Positions 18,801 to 26,764 are shown, numbered from the stretch's first letter. The stretch is DNA of 64,000 bases from RGIG3040 sp964410675 (GCA_964410675.1 CAYPIB010000003.1:20055-84054); one strand, 5' to 3'. Program-made: numbers and translations. The notes: generated from the letters alone by a model not told the origin.

Positions 18801-19093
18801 TTATAATATTCAACTGCTAACACTGTTTCTTCCAGTTTAATCGTGAGTTCACAAAGAGAATATACAATTTTACGAGAACCTGGATGTCTTTCATTTGCTA
18901 AAAGCAAAATCTCCTTTGAATCCTCATATCTACGGTTAATTTTATATAAATCGCTGATTTTACAGAGCATCATAACGCTTTTTACTCTGCTCCAGTCAAT
19001 CGTATCTGCGACTTTTACCGCCTCCGCATATTCTTTTCTATCTATCAGAGCATTGATTTCTTCTGCTCTTACCCGATATTCGTATTTATCCAA
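15869..19093 (-). CDS. Large TPR, acidic-linker and degenerate AAA-like protein
   Basis: A 1074-residue protein in three parts. Residues 1-200 are TPR-like helices. Residues about 205-780 are a very acidic, low-complexity region rich in Glu, Ala and Pro, with tandem EQEPIS units near 655-690. The last 260 residues resemble an AAA ATPase fold, with a P-loop-like GEHGTGLET where GK-T/S is expected and a Walker B-like strand ALIIERAG lacking the usual Asp-Glu. ATP hydrolysis therefore seems doubtful. No signal peptide or membrane span is visible. The start is TTG at 19093, preceded by GAGGTGA. It lies between glgB (41 bp downstream) and rsmA. Similar TPR proteins occur in Lachnospiraceae; function is unknown. 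A scaffold or adaptor role is a guess. Confidence 0.7.
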   Translation of the reverse strand: MDKYEYRVRAEEINALIDRKEYAEAVKVADTIDWSRVKSVMMLCKISDLYKINRRYEDSKEILLLANERHPGSRKIVYSLCELTIKLEETVLAVEYYKEFVQIAPRDTGKYILQYRLYEAQDVSLEERIAVLEEYKKRDYREKWAYELAYLYHRIGLSTRCVEECDELILWFGEGKYVIKAMELKMLHQPLTPNQQEKYNKRFQKEETDVFPAEEQQVDENGLPIEIKAVEPSQGPTSKIPAKKINKALADSEDSNIETSEEIPVQEDEEPEVPEEMEIKVKTIDVDNEYNTINLQEELAKNLALLMGEEDMEAIDATMAMPFATLSQAAQSDTIMNAIVDDSIKNAIMAPLLQDTAELPPITEQDLLDSMEEHKQEKEALLQSEETSEETIEEKIEEEIAVNNFPEHEDNIEEPADEFVDLEEQIYAALEEDLESEASNDTTKELKVIGQQTEDEISVPHDVSKAIIAVMEQMEAKQAEALSAIKAAAEEAVAEAAKTVAANKVNMADGLSMEAGDASPEEEKESNIESEADKEGEEKPQEEAELSDPDTDLEEKVNEQITGQLSLTDIMAEWEQTKKANEQKHIEEMRARVKQQTGPLFSDFDAMARASVAADLDLISPAEDVFAAVEPIEEETEDVGNIDIMAAEADDNEQEEIFAEEPIFEQEPISEQEPISEQEPISEQEPVVEQEPVSGQESIYEPEEPVSPTKLLDTAEILGLEEKLVDALIVPESIEESPQVSIAEPVKLKDTDYIKALEPEQPEPISIEEEPEDEYAGLTPGEIAVIKLKNREAKKQMESVAVNPVILPQTKSELSEADDITLTDSRGLTKSEKELFAAFAPTKESQSKIADALDKMSLQAESGNMIISGEHGTGLETIAQNVLIELKTKYPQFSGKAAKISGELLSEKDIGATLDSLINSALIIERAGNLTTDALGSLLYHLDRLKGQPLFIIVEDTESEVERLKLTYPNLVTIFNAGIRIEALDNDGLINYAKEYAKENEYSIDEMGVLALYTKISDMQAVDHAVTVEEVREMVDYAISNAEKKNVSHFMDIILAKRYDSEDMVVLREKDFMN
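17019..17112 (-). repeat. Tandem 18-bp repeats encoding EQEPIS units
   Basis: About five tandem units of 18 bp, of the form GGTTCTTGTTCAGATATT on the plus strand, encode Glu-Gln-Glu-Pro-Ile-Ser in the TPR/AAA-like protein. The inner two are nearly identical and the outer units have diverged (EQEPVV, GQESI). Copy number could vary between strains by slippage without breaking the frame. Confidence 0.85.
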
Positions 19094-19186
19094 ATCTGTT
19101 CACCTCATTTTCGGGAATTTTGCATAATAACCCATAATTACACACTGTTTAGTTTATCATATGACATTAGTGATGTCAAAAAAATA

Positions 19187-19213
19187 ACGCATAAAAAAGC
19201 CTTTTTTTACGCG
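19187..19213 (-). terminator. Intrinsic terminator after rsmA
   Basis: CGCGTAAAAAAAG and CTTTTTTATGCG form a long stem on the minus strand, followed by TTATTTTTTTG. It lies 25 bp after the rsmA stop. Confidence 0.8.
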
Positions 19214-19237
19214 ATAATTTATGAAAATTCTGTGAAG

Positions 19238-20098
19238 CTATTTCATTAAAAGATCACTCAGTTTTGCAAACTGAGCAAGAGTCAAAGCTTCCCCTCTAAT
19301 AGTTGCACTTATCTGCATTTTTTGAAGTGCTTCTATTACTCTATCTTTTGTAACTGCAAGATTTCCTGCATTTACCAGACTGTTAACAAGTGTTTTTCGT
19401 CTTTGATTAAAGGATGCTCGAATAAGAGCAAACATAAACTTTTCATTTTTGGGATTCACCGGTTTTTCTTTATGCCGGGTAAGCCGTATGACCGCACTTC
19501 CAACGTTTGGCTTTGGCATAAAACAGCTTGGCGGTACTGATAAGACTATTTCCGGTTTGGCATAAAACTGAACCGCAAGTGAAAGAGCGCCATAATCCTT
19601 TGTTCCGGGACCAACCTGCATCCGTTCCGCTACTTCCTTTTGCACCATAATCGTAATGCTGTCTAACGGCACTTGACTCTCAAAAAGGCCCATAATAATT
19701 GGTGTAGTTATATAATATGGCAGGTTTGCCACTACCTTAATCGGTTTCCCGCCATTTTTTTCTTCTGTCAATTTAGTAATATCTACTTTTAAAATATCTT
19801 TATTCAATACAGTTACATTATTATATGCGGACAAAGTGTCTTCTAGAATCGGAATCAGATTTTTATCAATTTCAACTGCAATGACTTCACGTGCATTTTC
19901 AGCCAAATATTGTGTCATTGTACCAATACCGGGACCGATTTCAAGCACACAGTCTTCTTTTGTAATTTCTGCTTCTTTTATAATTTTCTCCAAAATATTA
20001 GCGTCAACGAGAAAGTTTTGTCCATATTTTTTTTGAAAATGAAAATTATTTTTTTTTAAAATTGCAATCGTATTTGTTGGGTTTCCTAGAGTTGCCAT
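19238..20098 (-). CDS. rsmA: 16S rRNA dimethyladenosine transferase (KsgA)
   Basis: RsmA/KsgA dimethylates two adjacent adenosines (A1518 and A1519, E. coli numbering) near the 3' end of 16S rRNA during small-subunit maturation. The N-terminal signature KKYGQNFLVDANILEKI, SAM-binding VLEIGPGIGTMTQYLA, acidic VEIDKNL and catalytic NLPYYITTPI are all present, and the helical C-terminal domain carries RASFNQRRKTLVN. I take ATG 20098 (MATLGNPTNTI), with GAGGAAG just upstream, rather than the ATG four codons earlier. It lies 20 bp after tatD, a common Firmicute pairing near rnmV. Length (about 286) and motifs are normal. Confidence 0.96.
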   Translation of the reverse strand: MATLGNPTNTIAILKKNNFHFQKKYGQNFLVDANILEKIIKEAEITKEDCVLEIGPGIGTMTQYLAENAREVIAVEIDKNLIPILEDTLSAYNNVTVLNKDILKVDITKLTEEKNGGKPIKVVANLPYYITTPIIMGLFESQVPLDSITIMVQKEVAERMQVGPGTKDYGALSLAVQFYAKPEIVLSVPPSCFMPKPNVGSAVIRLTRHKEKPVNPKNEKFMFALIRASFNQRRKTLVNSLVNAGNLAVTKDRVIEALQKMQISATIRGEALTLAQFAKLSDLLMK

Positions 20099-20118
20099 AT
20101 ACTTCCTCATTCTTTCAT

Positions 20119-20886
20119 TTATGGGAGTTTGAATAATTGCTTCGCATTTAATGTCGTAATCCGTATTACTTCTTCTTTAGATATATTTTTTATTTCTGCA
20201 ATTGCCTCGGCAACATACGATAAATAGTGGCTGACATTGCGCTTACCGCGGTACGGCATCGGTGCCAGATAAGGGCAATCCGTTTCCAGCAAAATATGTT
20301 CCATCGGAATATATGCGACTGCCTCTTTTAGTTTTTTTGCATTTGAAAATGTCACAACACCGCCAATGCCAAAGGAAAATCCCAACTTTAAATATTCTCT
20401 GGCAATTTCCTTGCCATAAGAAAAGCAATGTAAGCTTCCTCCGGTTTCAGCAATCAGTTCTGATTTCAGAATATCAAGTGTATCCTTAGCCGCATCCCTT
20501 GAATGTATCACAAGCGGGAGCTTATTTTCACAGGCAATGCCGATATGACTAGCAAAAATCTCTTGTTGAAACGCCTTGTTCTCCGTTGTCCAATAATAAT
20601 CAAGACCTGTTTCGCCAATTGCGACAACCTTTTTATCCTGACACATAGTCTCAATCCATTCCATATCTTTTTGGGTAACATGATCAACATCTGTTGGGCA
20701 AATTCCCAGAGAAGCATACACTCTTTCATATTTTTTTGTTAAATCAAGCGTTTGCTTGTTGGATTTAACTGAAGCACCTGAATTAATAATGTATTCTATT
20801 CCATTTTGCTTTAAATTTGTTAGAAGCTCGTCCCGATCTTCTGAAAACCTCTTATCATCATAATGTGCATGTGTGTCAATTATCAT
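20119..20886 (-). CDS. TatD-family metal-dependent DNase
   Basis: This 255-residue TIM-barrel hydrolase belongs to the TatD family, which contains metal-dependent 3'-exonuclease/DNase activity on single-stranded DNA. Metal ligands are visible: HAHYDD at the N-terminus, AIGETGLDYYW (Glu), PLVIHSRDA (His), LHCFSYGK (His) and LLETDCPYLAP (Asp). The final PYRGKRN block is typical. I chose ATG 20886 because AAGGAG lies seven bases upstream and MIIDTHAHYDD is the usual family start; the longer frame adds an unrelated leader. It is followed by rsmA with 20 bp between them, and is read away from the tRNA-Lys gene. Confidence 0.93.
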   Translation of the reverse strand: MIIDTHAHYDDKRFSEDRDELLTNLKQNGIEYIINSGASVKSNKQTLDLTKKYERVYASLGICPTDVDHVTQKDMEWIETMCQDKKVVAIGETGLDYYWTTENKAFQQEIFASHIGIACENKLPLVIHSRDAAKDTLDILKSELIAETGGSLHCFSYGKEIAREYLKLGFSFGIGGVVTFSNAKKLKEAVAYIPMEHILLETDCPYLAPMPYRGKRNVSHYLSYVAEAIAEIKNISKEEVIRITTLNAKQLFKLP

Positions 20887-20986
20887 AAAAAACTCCTTAA
20901 TTTGAGATAGTTCTTTGTTATTATAATACATTCGTACAATACGGTCAAAAACTTTCCAATATAATCTACTTTTTTCAAAATAATAC

Positions 20987-21015
20987 TTGCTTTTTTTAAT
21001 ATGCTATACTATAAT
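20987..21015 (+). promoter_or_regulatory. Promoter of tRNA-Lys
   Basis: TTGCTT (20987-20992), a 17-bp spacer and a perfect TATAAT (21010-21015) precede the tRNA by 38 bp. This is the vegetative sigma pattern. Confidence 0.8.
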
Positions 21016-21053
21016 AATCTTTGCGTTGTAAGAAATCAATACATTTTTATCGC

Positions 21054-21126
21054 GCGCGATTAGCTCAGTTGGCAGAGCACCTGACTCTTAATCAGGGTGT
21101 CCAGGGTTCGAACCCCTGATCGCGCA
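21054..21126 (+). tRNA. tRNA-Lys (anticodon CTT)
   Basis: The 73-nt gene folds as a normal cloverleaf. Acceptor arms GCGCGAT and ATCGCGC pair perfectly with discriminator A. The D-arm starts AGCTCAGTTGGCAGAGC, the anticodon loop is CTCTTAA between CCTGA and TCAGG, and the T-arm GGGTTCGAACCCC is canonical. The anticodon CTT reads AAG. CCA is not encoded; ACTA follows. It stands alone, with its own promoter and a possible terminator. Confidence 0.97.
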
Positions 21127-21132
21127 CTAAAG

Positions 21133-21174
21133 CACTGTTTTTTGCGGTATAAGCCGTGGGGACGGTGTTTTTTT
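21133..21174 (+). terminator. Possible terminator after tRNA-Lys
   Basis: CACTG pairs with CGGTG (one G-T) around a loop containing an inner CGG/CCG pair, followed by seven T. The stem is short, so this is tentative. Confidence 0.45.
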
Positions 21175-21182
21175 GTTTTAAT

Positions 21183-21240
21183 AAAATATCTTGATATTTT
21201 TATTTTAATATGTTACATTTGTTATATTACATTCGTTATA
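21183..21240. promoter_or_regulatory. Candidate TetR operator region
   Basis: Upstream of the TetR gene lie a perfect palindrome AAAATATCTTGATATTTT (21183-21200) and two adjacent 14-bp direct repeats, TTACATTTGTTATA and TTACATTCGTTATA (21213-21240), differing at one base. Such sites before a TetR gene usually serve autoregulation. Confidence 0.5.
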
Positions 21241-21271
21241 TAATATAATCTATCATAAAGGAGGATATCTT

Positions 21272-21832
21272 ATGCCGCCAAAACAGAGCTACACGAGAGA
21301 AATGATTTTACAGGCCGCTTATAAAATTACAAGGGAAAATGGCTTTGAAACGGTCAATGCCCGCAGCTTAGCTAAAGAGTTAGGCTGCTCTACCAGACCC
21401 ATTTATAGCTGGTTTGCTACAATGGAGGAACTTAAATCTGCACTATATACGATGGCTGTGAACCAATTTATGGAGGCGGTTAATACTCATAAAAATGATA
21501 AGGATTTTTTAAACATTGCTACAAGGATGTTTATTCTAACCGCTAAAAATGACAGCCACCTGTTCCGGTTCATCTACCATTCCCACAGCTTTGATGGAAA
21601 AAGCCTGTCAGAGCTCCTATTTCAGTATGAATCAAATCGGTTGATTTTTGACCGGTTAAAGTTGAATTATTCACTTTCCGAACAACAAGGACAGAAATTA
21701 TTCTATAAAATATGGTTTTTTGTATATGGTATTTCAACGATGTTTGCCACAAACAGCCTGAATATTTCAGATGATGAGGTTTTTGGATTGGTGAAAGAAA
21801 CGGTTGGCGATATGATTCGCAATGCTAAATAG
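21272..21832 (+). CDS. TetR/AcrR-family transcriptional regulator
   Basis: The 186-residue regulator has an N-terminal TetR helix-turn-helix (about 10-55): MILQAAYKITRENGFETVNARSLAKELGCSTRPIYSWFATMEELKSALY. The C-terminal ligand/dimer domain is helical and unrecognised. GGAGGATATCTT precedes the ATG. It lies 92 bp before the alpha/beta hydrolase start and is read in the same direction, with TraX next, so it may control these membrane and hydrolase genes as well as itself. The upstream palindrome and direct repeats are candidate operators. The ligand is unknown. Confidence 0.9.
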   Translation: MPPKQSYTREMILQAAYKITRENGFETVNARSLAKELGCSTRPIYSWFATMEELKSALYTMAVNQFMEAVNTHKNDKDFLNIATRMFILTAKNDSHLFRFIYHSHSFDGKSLSELLFQYESNRLIFDRLKLNYSLSEQQGQKLFYKIWFFVYGISTMFATNSLNISDDEVFGLVKETVGDMIRNAK

Positions 21833-21924
21833 GATAATTGTGGGCCGTTTCTGAGTGGCGGCACGGCTCTCAGAAACTAGTTTTATTAACATCAAATAAG
21901 GCTAAAAATGAAAGAGGGTATACT

Positions 21925-23001
21925 ATGATGATTATTTTGCTCGTATTGGGTTTTGTAATAATTGGGATGATTGTGTTTAGGCTGATTTATCGTGGGGTTT
22001 TGCGTGCTCGGCATAGAATTGGGTCTCCGGGGATTGATCTTATGGAAATGGTGCAAATCGGAGGGATTCAACAGGCTTTGTATTTTAGAGGGCAAAATAC
22101 CGGAAATCCTGTGATTCTTTTTTTACATGGAGGACCAGCTTCAACGGAAATGCAGTTATTGCATGGCTTTCAATATGGCTGGGAGGATACTTTCACTGTG
22201 GTTCACTGGGATCAGCGTCAAGCCGGTAAAACTTTTTTGGCTAACAATCCTAAGGAAATTGGCGCTGTCACCTTTGACCGTATGGTTTTGGATGCTTGGG
22301 AGGTCACGCAATATATTCAAGGCAAATTAGGGAAAGACAAGATTATTGTTTTAGGCCACTCATGGGGTACGATTTTAGCAACAGCTTTGGTGCAAACATA
22401 CCCCCAAGCTTTTTCCGCATATATTAGCGTTGGTCAAATTACAAATTGGCGGGAAAATGAACGGATTGGATATGATTTTGTTCGAAAGAAGGCAAAAGAG
22501 GCCGGCAATAAAAAAGATCTTGCTAAGTTAGAGTTACTCGGAGCTTACTTGACAGACACATATGATTCAAGCGTTTTTAAACGAATGACGCAGATACGTA
22601 ATTATCAGAACAAATATGGAGTTGGTGTCGGTGTTGACAGAAATTTAATCCTTTTGGCTCTCAGTTCGCCATATTATAGTTTAAAGGAAGTATTTGCTAT
22701 GTTCGGAAATGTATGGGATTATCAAAACGAATTATTCCGATATTTGTTCTCCGGATACGATGCTGAAAGTTTTGGCACGGCATACACAATGCCTGTCTTT
22801 ACTTTCCTCGGTGAGAATGATTATGTGGCTTCGCGGGTGTTAGTGGAATCGTTATATGAAAAGATACAGGCGCCTGCTAAACAGATCTTTTTTGTTCGTA
22901 ATGCAGGGCATATGACACTCACTGATAATGCAAAAGAGTTTTCACGCATATTGTTAGAAGAAATAGCGCCGCACATACTAGTAAATAAAACGAATAGATA
23001 G
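21925..23001 (+). CDS. Membrane-anchored alpha/beta hydrolase, proline iminopeptidase-like
   Basis: A 358-residue protein with an N-terminal membrane anchor (MMIILLVLGFVIIGMIVFRLIY) followed by an alpha/beta hydrolase domain. The oxyanion motif HGGPAS, the WDQRQAG segment and nucleophile elbow GHSWGT match the proline iminopeptidase/tricorn-interacting group (S33). A late Asp in GENDYVA and His in NAGHMT complete the triad. I chose ATG 21925, after GAAAGAGGG, over a longer frame from 21838 that lacks a good ribosome site. It follows the TetR gene and precedes TraX by 17 bp. The substrate is unknown: peptide trimming or ester cleavage at the membrane are both possible. Confidence 0.85.
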   Translation: MMIILLVLGFVIIGMIVFRLIYRGVLRARHRIGSPGIDLMEMVQIGGIQQALYFRGQNTGNPVILFLHGGPASTEMQLLHGFQYGWEDTFTVVHWDQRQAGKTFLANNPKEIGAVTFDRMVLDAWEVTQYIQGKLGKDKIIVLGHSWGTILATALVQTYPQAFSAYISVGQITNWRENERIGYDFVRKKAKEAGNKKDLAKLELLGAYLTDTYDSSVFKRMTQIRNYQNKYGVGVGVDRNLILLALSSPYYSLKEVFAMFGNVWDYQNELFRYLFSGYDAESFGTAYTMPVFTFLGENDYVASRVLVESLYEKIQAPAKQIFFVRNAGHMTLTDNAKEFSRILLEEIAPHILVNKTNR

Positions 23002-23018
23002 TTATGAGGAGAAACAAA

Positions 23019-23765
23019 ATGCAATTAAAATCATTCAATGCAAATGAATTAAAATTAATAGCAATAATTGCTATGACAGCCGACCATATTACATCAGTTC
23101 TATTTCCTAATTACCCGACAGATTGGTGGATAATCTTATTACATATCATTGGCAGATTGGCTGCTCCTATCTTTTGGTTTTTTGTCGCAGAGGGTTACTA
23201 TTATACACATAATTGGAAGAAATATGCCGCTAAATTATTTGTGTTCGCAATTGTTGGACACTTTGCATATAACTTTGCATTTGGGATACCTTTTATTCCA
23301 TTTAAAACCTCTGTCTTTAACCAAACAAGCGTTATGTGGCCGTTATTTTGGGGACTTATCGCATTAGTTGTCAATGGTAGTGAAAAGCTGAAAACATGGC
23401 AGAAAAGACTTTTGATTTTGGGAATTATTGTTATTACATTCGGTTCAGATTGGAGCTGCATTGCAGTACTTGCAATTCTACAAATAGGTGAAAATCGTGA
23501 TAATCTTAAAAAACAAATGACAGGAATGATGTTATGGGTATCAATGTATGCGATTATATATGCCATATTCATCAATCCTCTTTATGGTATTCTTCAACTA
23601 TTTGTTGCTCTAACAATTCCACTGCTTAAAATGTATAACGGCGAGCGTGGTGATTGGAAAGGTATGAAATGGTTTTTCTATGCCTATTATCCGATTCACT
23701 TGATTGTATGCGGCCTGATTCGAATTGCACTGCATGGAAATGTCGGTGTAATGATTGGTGGATAA
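23019..23765 (+). CDS. TraX-family membrane protein
   Basis: A 248-residue protein with about eight hydrophobic helices matching the TraX family. The opening FNANELKLIAIIAMTADHIT, the RLAAPIFWFFVAEGYYYTHN block and the closing KWFFYAYYPIHLIVCGLI are typical. In plasmid F, TraX N-acetylates pilin; chromosomal Firmicute members are widespread and uncharacterised, and are thought to be membrane acyltransferases. I prefer ATG 23019, eight bases after GAGGA, to the ATG inside that site. A strong terminator follows. The neighbours do not include conjugation genes, so a conjugative role is not suggested. Confidence 0.85.
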   Translation: MQLKSFNANELKLIAIIAMTADHITSVLFPNYPTDWWIILLHIIGRLAAPIFWFFVAEGYYYTHNWKKYAAKLFVFAIVGHFAYNFAFGIPFIPFKTSVFNQTSVMWPLFWGLIALVVNGSEKLKTWQKRLLILGIIVITFGSDWSCIAVLAILQIGENRDNLKKQMTGMMLWVSMYAIIYAIFINPLYGILQLFVALTIPLLKMYNGERGDWKGMKWFFYAYYPIHLIVCGLIRIALHGNVGVMIGG

Positions 23766-23805
23766 AACCAGTACAAAATTATTATTACTCAGTCGTCTCT
23801 ACATT

Positions 23806-23831
23806 AAAAAAAGAGCGTTATTTCGCTCTTT
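23806..23831 (+). terminator. Intrinsic terminator after traX-like gene
   Basis: AAAAAGAGCG and CGCTCTTTTT form a ten-pair stem with a six-base loop, ending in a T-run. It lies 40 bp after the stop. Confidence 0.85.
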
Positions 23832-23893
23832 TTGGAGTCTATAATTTATTAATTTGGGGCTTTCCCTCTTGTTCCAGTCGAAGACAACTTGTT

Positions 23894-24253
23894 TTAATTG
23901 AGATTTTGAGATGCTTCAAAGAAAGCACCATTGTGGCTGATAACCAGCGTATTCTCGTCTTTAACATAAAAATAATTTCCGAAAGCATCGCAATTATCAA
24001 TGGTAACGACAGTCGCTTTGCTGCCGGTCAGCCCCAGGTCAGAGAAAGTCAGGCCATTATTATAGCTCAGCGCAAATTCCTCGCTTGTTTCAGTATTTTC
24101 TTGATAAGCAGGATCGTCCTCGTTATAGTCTTGTTTTTCACTTATATTTGCGTCTACAAGATTTTCCGGTTGATTATCAGTTTGAGGAGCATTGTTCTGT
24201 TGCTGGCAAGCTGTCATAATTAATGCCAGGCATAAGATTAATAAGAGAAACAG
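23894..24253 (-). pseudogene. Small lipoprotein gene lacking a normal start
   Basis: The reading frame encodes a lipoprotein signal core LFLLLILCLALIMTAC followed by QQQNNAPQTDN and about 90 more residues with an acidic linker and a small globular part. The lipobox (LIMTAC) is convincing. However, the frame is closed by TAG at 24254-24256 just before the first codon CTG, leaving no ATG, GTG or TTG and no Lys/Arg n-region ahead of the hydrophobic core. The only ATG (24217) lies within the lipobox and would give no signal peptide. The 5' end therefore seems lost, perhaps when the phosphatase gene upstream was joined to it, unless the CTG is used by coupling to that gene. No family recognised. 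Confidence 0.55.
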
Positions 24254-24258
24254 CTATT

Positions 24259-24990
24259 CTAAACCAGCATTGCGCTTCGAAGCTCATTAAGCTGATGAGC
24301 AGTAATCCCATTTTCAATCAGCATCTGTTCTAAATCAAAACCCTCCAGTTTATCTAAAAATGGTCCGATATAATCCGGTTCGGAAAGCATTGCATATTTC
24401 ATCTCCTCATATTTTCCCATTTCTCTGACAACACGATTCAGTCCGGGCTCATTATAAGTATGAGATACTTGATAATCCGCAATAATATCCTCTCTTGCTG
24501 CGCCGAGTAATGTATATAGCAAAGCGGCAAGTGTTCCGGTCCTGTCCTTACCGGCAGTACAATGGAACAAGACCCCTCCCTTTTTCAAACCATTGATAAC
24601 CGCATTCACAGCATTTGCGATTAAATGCGGACCATTATCAAGCATCAGACAATAACCCTCATTCATACTTTTTGAAAAAGCCTTTTCAGTAGAGCCTTCT
24701 ACATCATCCATATCAATCTCTTCCTGCTGCATCGGACAGTGATAATATTCAATTCCGTCAGGCACCTTATCCGGATATGTAATTGTTTCAGACTTACTGC
24801 GCAAATCTATAATCGTCTTTATTCCCAATTCCCTAAATCTTTCCCACTGCTCTTCCTTTAAAGCAACAAGACTGTCACTGCGGAACAGCTTATTCCAAGT
24901 AATTGTCTGACCCATATTCGTTTCAAACCCACCTAAATCCCTAAAATTATATAAATTGTCAATTCGTATTCGTCTTACCGGTATATTCAT
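24259..24990 (-). CDS. Tyrosine/serine phosphatase family protein (DSP-like)
   Basis: This 243-residue protein has the cysteine-phosphatase signature HCTAGKDRTG (Cys nucleophile and Arg) of the bacterial Tyr/Ser phosphatase family (IphP/LipA-like). The N-terminal NFRDLGG and IIDLRSKSE blocks are also typical. These enzymes act on phosphotyrosine, phosphoserine or phosphoinositides. There is no signal peptide, so it is probably cytoplasmic. I chose ATG 24990, seven bases after AAGGAG, over the ATG six codons earlier. The lipoprotein fragment begins right behind its stop. No clear partner kinase is nearby. Confidence 0.88.
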   Translation of the reverse strand: MNIPVRRIRIDNLYNFRDLGGFETNMGQTITWNKLFRSDSLVALKEEQWERFRELGIKTIIDLRSKSETITYPDKVPDGIEYYHCPMQQEEIDMDDVEGSTEKAFSKSMNEGYCLMLDNGPHLIANAVNAVINGLKKGGVLFHCTAGKDRTGTLAALLYTLLGAAREDIIADYQVSHTYNEPGLNRVVREMGKYEEMKYAMLSEPDYIGPFLDKLEGFDLEQMLIENGITAHQLNELRSAMLV

Positions 24991-25132
24991 AATATATCTC
25001 CTTTTCATTATTTTCTTTTTTTAATTTACAATGCCTATTTGAGGATTGCAATAAGTGTTTTAAGGCTTTGAAAAAATAGGCTTAAAAACTTTTATAGTAG
25101 CAAAGCCGCCACACAGAAACGCTCCGCCCCCT

Positions 25133-26764
25133 TTAACTCATAATACCCAACTTCTTAACCCCTCTTATCAGAACATTCCCCTTCGGAAATTTCCTCAAAT
25201 CATTCTCGCTAATAACACCAAGCAAGATAGAAGTAATAAAATAAACAATCGCACCAACAAAAATAGATGCAAATAAGCAAATAGTATTACTTTTAATTAA
25301 TTGATACAATCCAAAATATGTTAAACTAACAAACCCGCCCATAATAAGCGATGATATCAGAGGCAGAATAAAGGTTCTTAAAATTTTCTGCCGGTATCCA
25401 AGTATGCGCCTAACAGCAATGCCATTTAAAATGCACATAGACAGCGAATAAACTACCATTGCAATACAAAGGGCATATAAGCCTAACTCGGTAAAATATA
25501 ACACTGGTACAATGACGACAGTCTGAATAACAACTGCAATTGCGGCATTTGTCACCGGTACGTTAACCTTACCGATTCCTTGCAGCACACCATTTGTCAG
25601 CGTCGAAAGTCCATAAAATATAACGGTAATACAAATGCATTGCAGCAATCTGGCTGCCAAATCTGCTGTATCTTTTGCATTAAATAAACAATTAATAATT
25701 GGCTTAGCCAGTACAAATAGTCCTACTGCAGATGGAATGGAAATAAGCATTGTGACATGTATCGCCTCGCCTATTTTTTGATTTGTACCACGGATATTTC
25801 CTGTCTCATAAGTACCGGATACCGTTGGAATCATCGCTGCAGACATTGCCGTAGCGATTGCGATTGGAATATTTGAAAGAACAACTGCTTTTCCGCTAAA
25901 AACACCGTACATTGTTGCGATATCCTTGTCCGAAACATGCTTTATCGTAGCGTAAATTGTCTCAAATATTTTTTGATTTAATGAAGTTGTACAGTTATAT
26001 ATAAAGGTACTTAAAATAATCGGCGTAACCATCAATAGTATAATTTTAAAAATTTTGCTGTAGGAAAGCTGTTTCCTTGAATTGTCATACTTTATCCGCC
26101 TTTTAAACATGTCACGGTTTAAGCGGTACATCCAATACATAAATAAAAGTGATATAATAACACTGATGCCGGTTCCAAGTGCACTTCCCATTGCACCATA
26201 AACAGCTTGTATCGTTTCGCTCTGGTCACTTACTGTCTGCATAAGCAAATAGGCTGCCAGTATACTGACAACAGCGTTTAAAATCTGCTCAACAATTTGA
26301 GAAACTGACGTTTGAAGCATAGATTTATGGGCTTGAAAATATCCCCGCAAAACTCCTAATATACCCGAAAAGAAGATGGTCGGCGCAAAAACCTGAAGAA
26401 CAACAACCGTATTTTGCCTTACTAAAAATTTTGCCCCAAAGAAGGCAAATAAACTCGCGGCTCCACCTACAATAACAACATAAATTAATGCACATTGAAA
26501 AATTCGATGGGCATTTTTATATTCTTTTAATGCCAGCCGTCCGGATATTACTTTCGAAATTGCCGTAGGAATACTGTAAGAAGAAACAAGGAGAATGATT
26601 AAATAAAAATTATATGCTGCTCCATAATATCCATTACCCTCATCGCCAATGATTCGTTCAAGAGGGCTTCTATATAACAGACCAATAATACGGGAAATAA
26701 TTCCGGCTGCTGCCAAAATTCCCGCCTGAACTATAAAACTGTCTTTTCTATTTTGACTGCCCAT
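25133..26764 (-). CDS. SpoVB/Wzx-type oligosaccharide flippase
   Basis: A 543-residue membrane protein with 14 probable helices of the MVF/polysaccharide transporter superfamily. The start SFIVQAGILAAAGIISRIIGLLYRSPL and GNGYYGAAYNFYLIILLVSSYSIPTAISK closely resemble SpoVB and its paralogues, which flip lipid-linked sugars for spore cortex or cell-wall polymers. Firmicutes often have several copies, so this may be SpoVB itself or a YabM/YtgP-like paralogue; no sporulation promoter was identified. It stands alone between the phosphatase and Nudix genes. AAAGGA lies upstream of ATG 26764. Confidence 0.85.
   Translation of the reverse strand: MGSQNRKDSFIVQAGILAAAGIISRIIGLLYRSPLERIIGDEGNGYYGAAYNFYLIILLVSSYSIPTAISKVISGRLALKEYKNAHRIFQCALIYVVIVGGAASLFAFFGAKFLVRQNTVVVLQVFAPTIFFSGILGVLRGYFQAHKSMLQTSVSQIVEQILNAVVSILAAYLLMQTVSDQSETIQAVYGAMGSALGTGISVIISLLFMYWMYRLNRDMFKRRIKYDNSRKQLSYSKIFKIILLMVTPIILSTFIYNCTTSLNQKIFETIYATIKHVSDKDIATMYGVFSGKAVVLSNIPIAIATAMSAAMIPTVSGTYETGNIRGTNQKIGEAIHVTMLISIPSAVGLFVLAKPIINCLFNAKDTADLAARLLQCICITVIFYGLSTLTNGVLQGIGKVNVPVTNAAIAVVIQTVVIVPVLYFTELGLYALCIAMVVYSLSMCILNGIAVRRILGYRQKILRTFILPLISSLIMGGFVSLTYFGLYQLIKSNTICLFASIFVGAIVYFITSILLGVISENDLRKFPKGNVLIRGVKKLGIMS

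Noticed and set aside
25032..25081. Hairpin GCCTATTT...AAATAGGC after the flippase gene
   Set aside because: The loop is over 30 bases and there is no T-tract directly after it, so a terminator is not supported.
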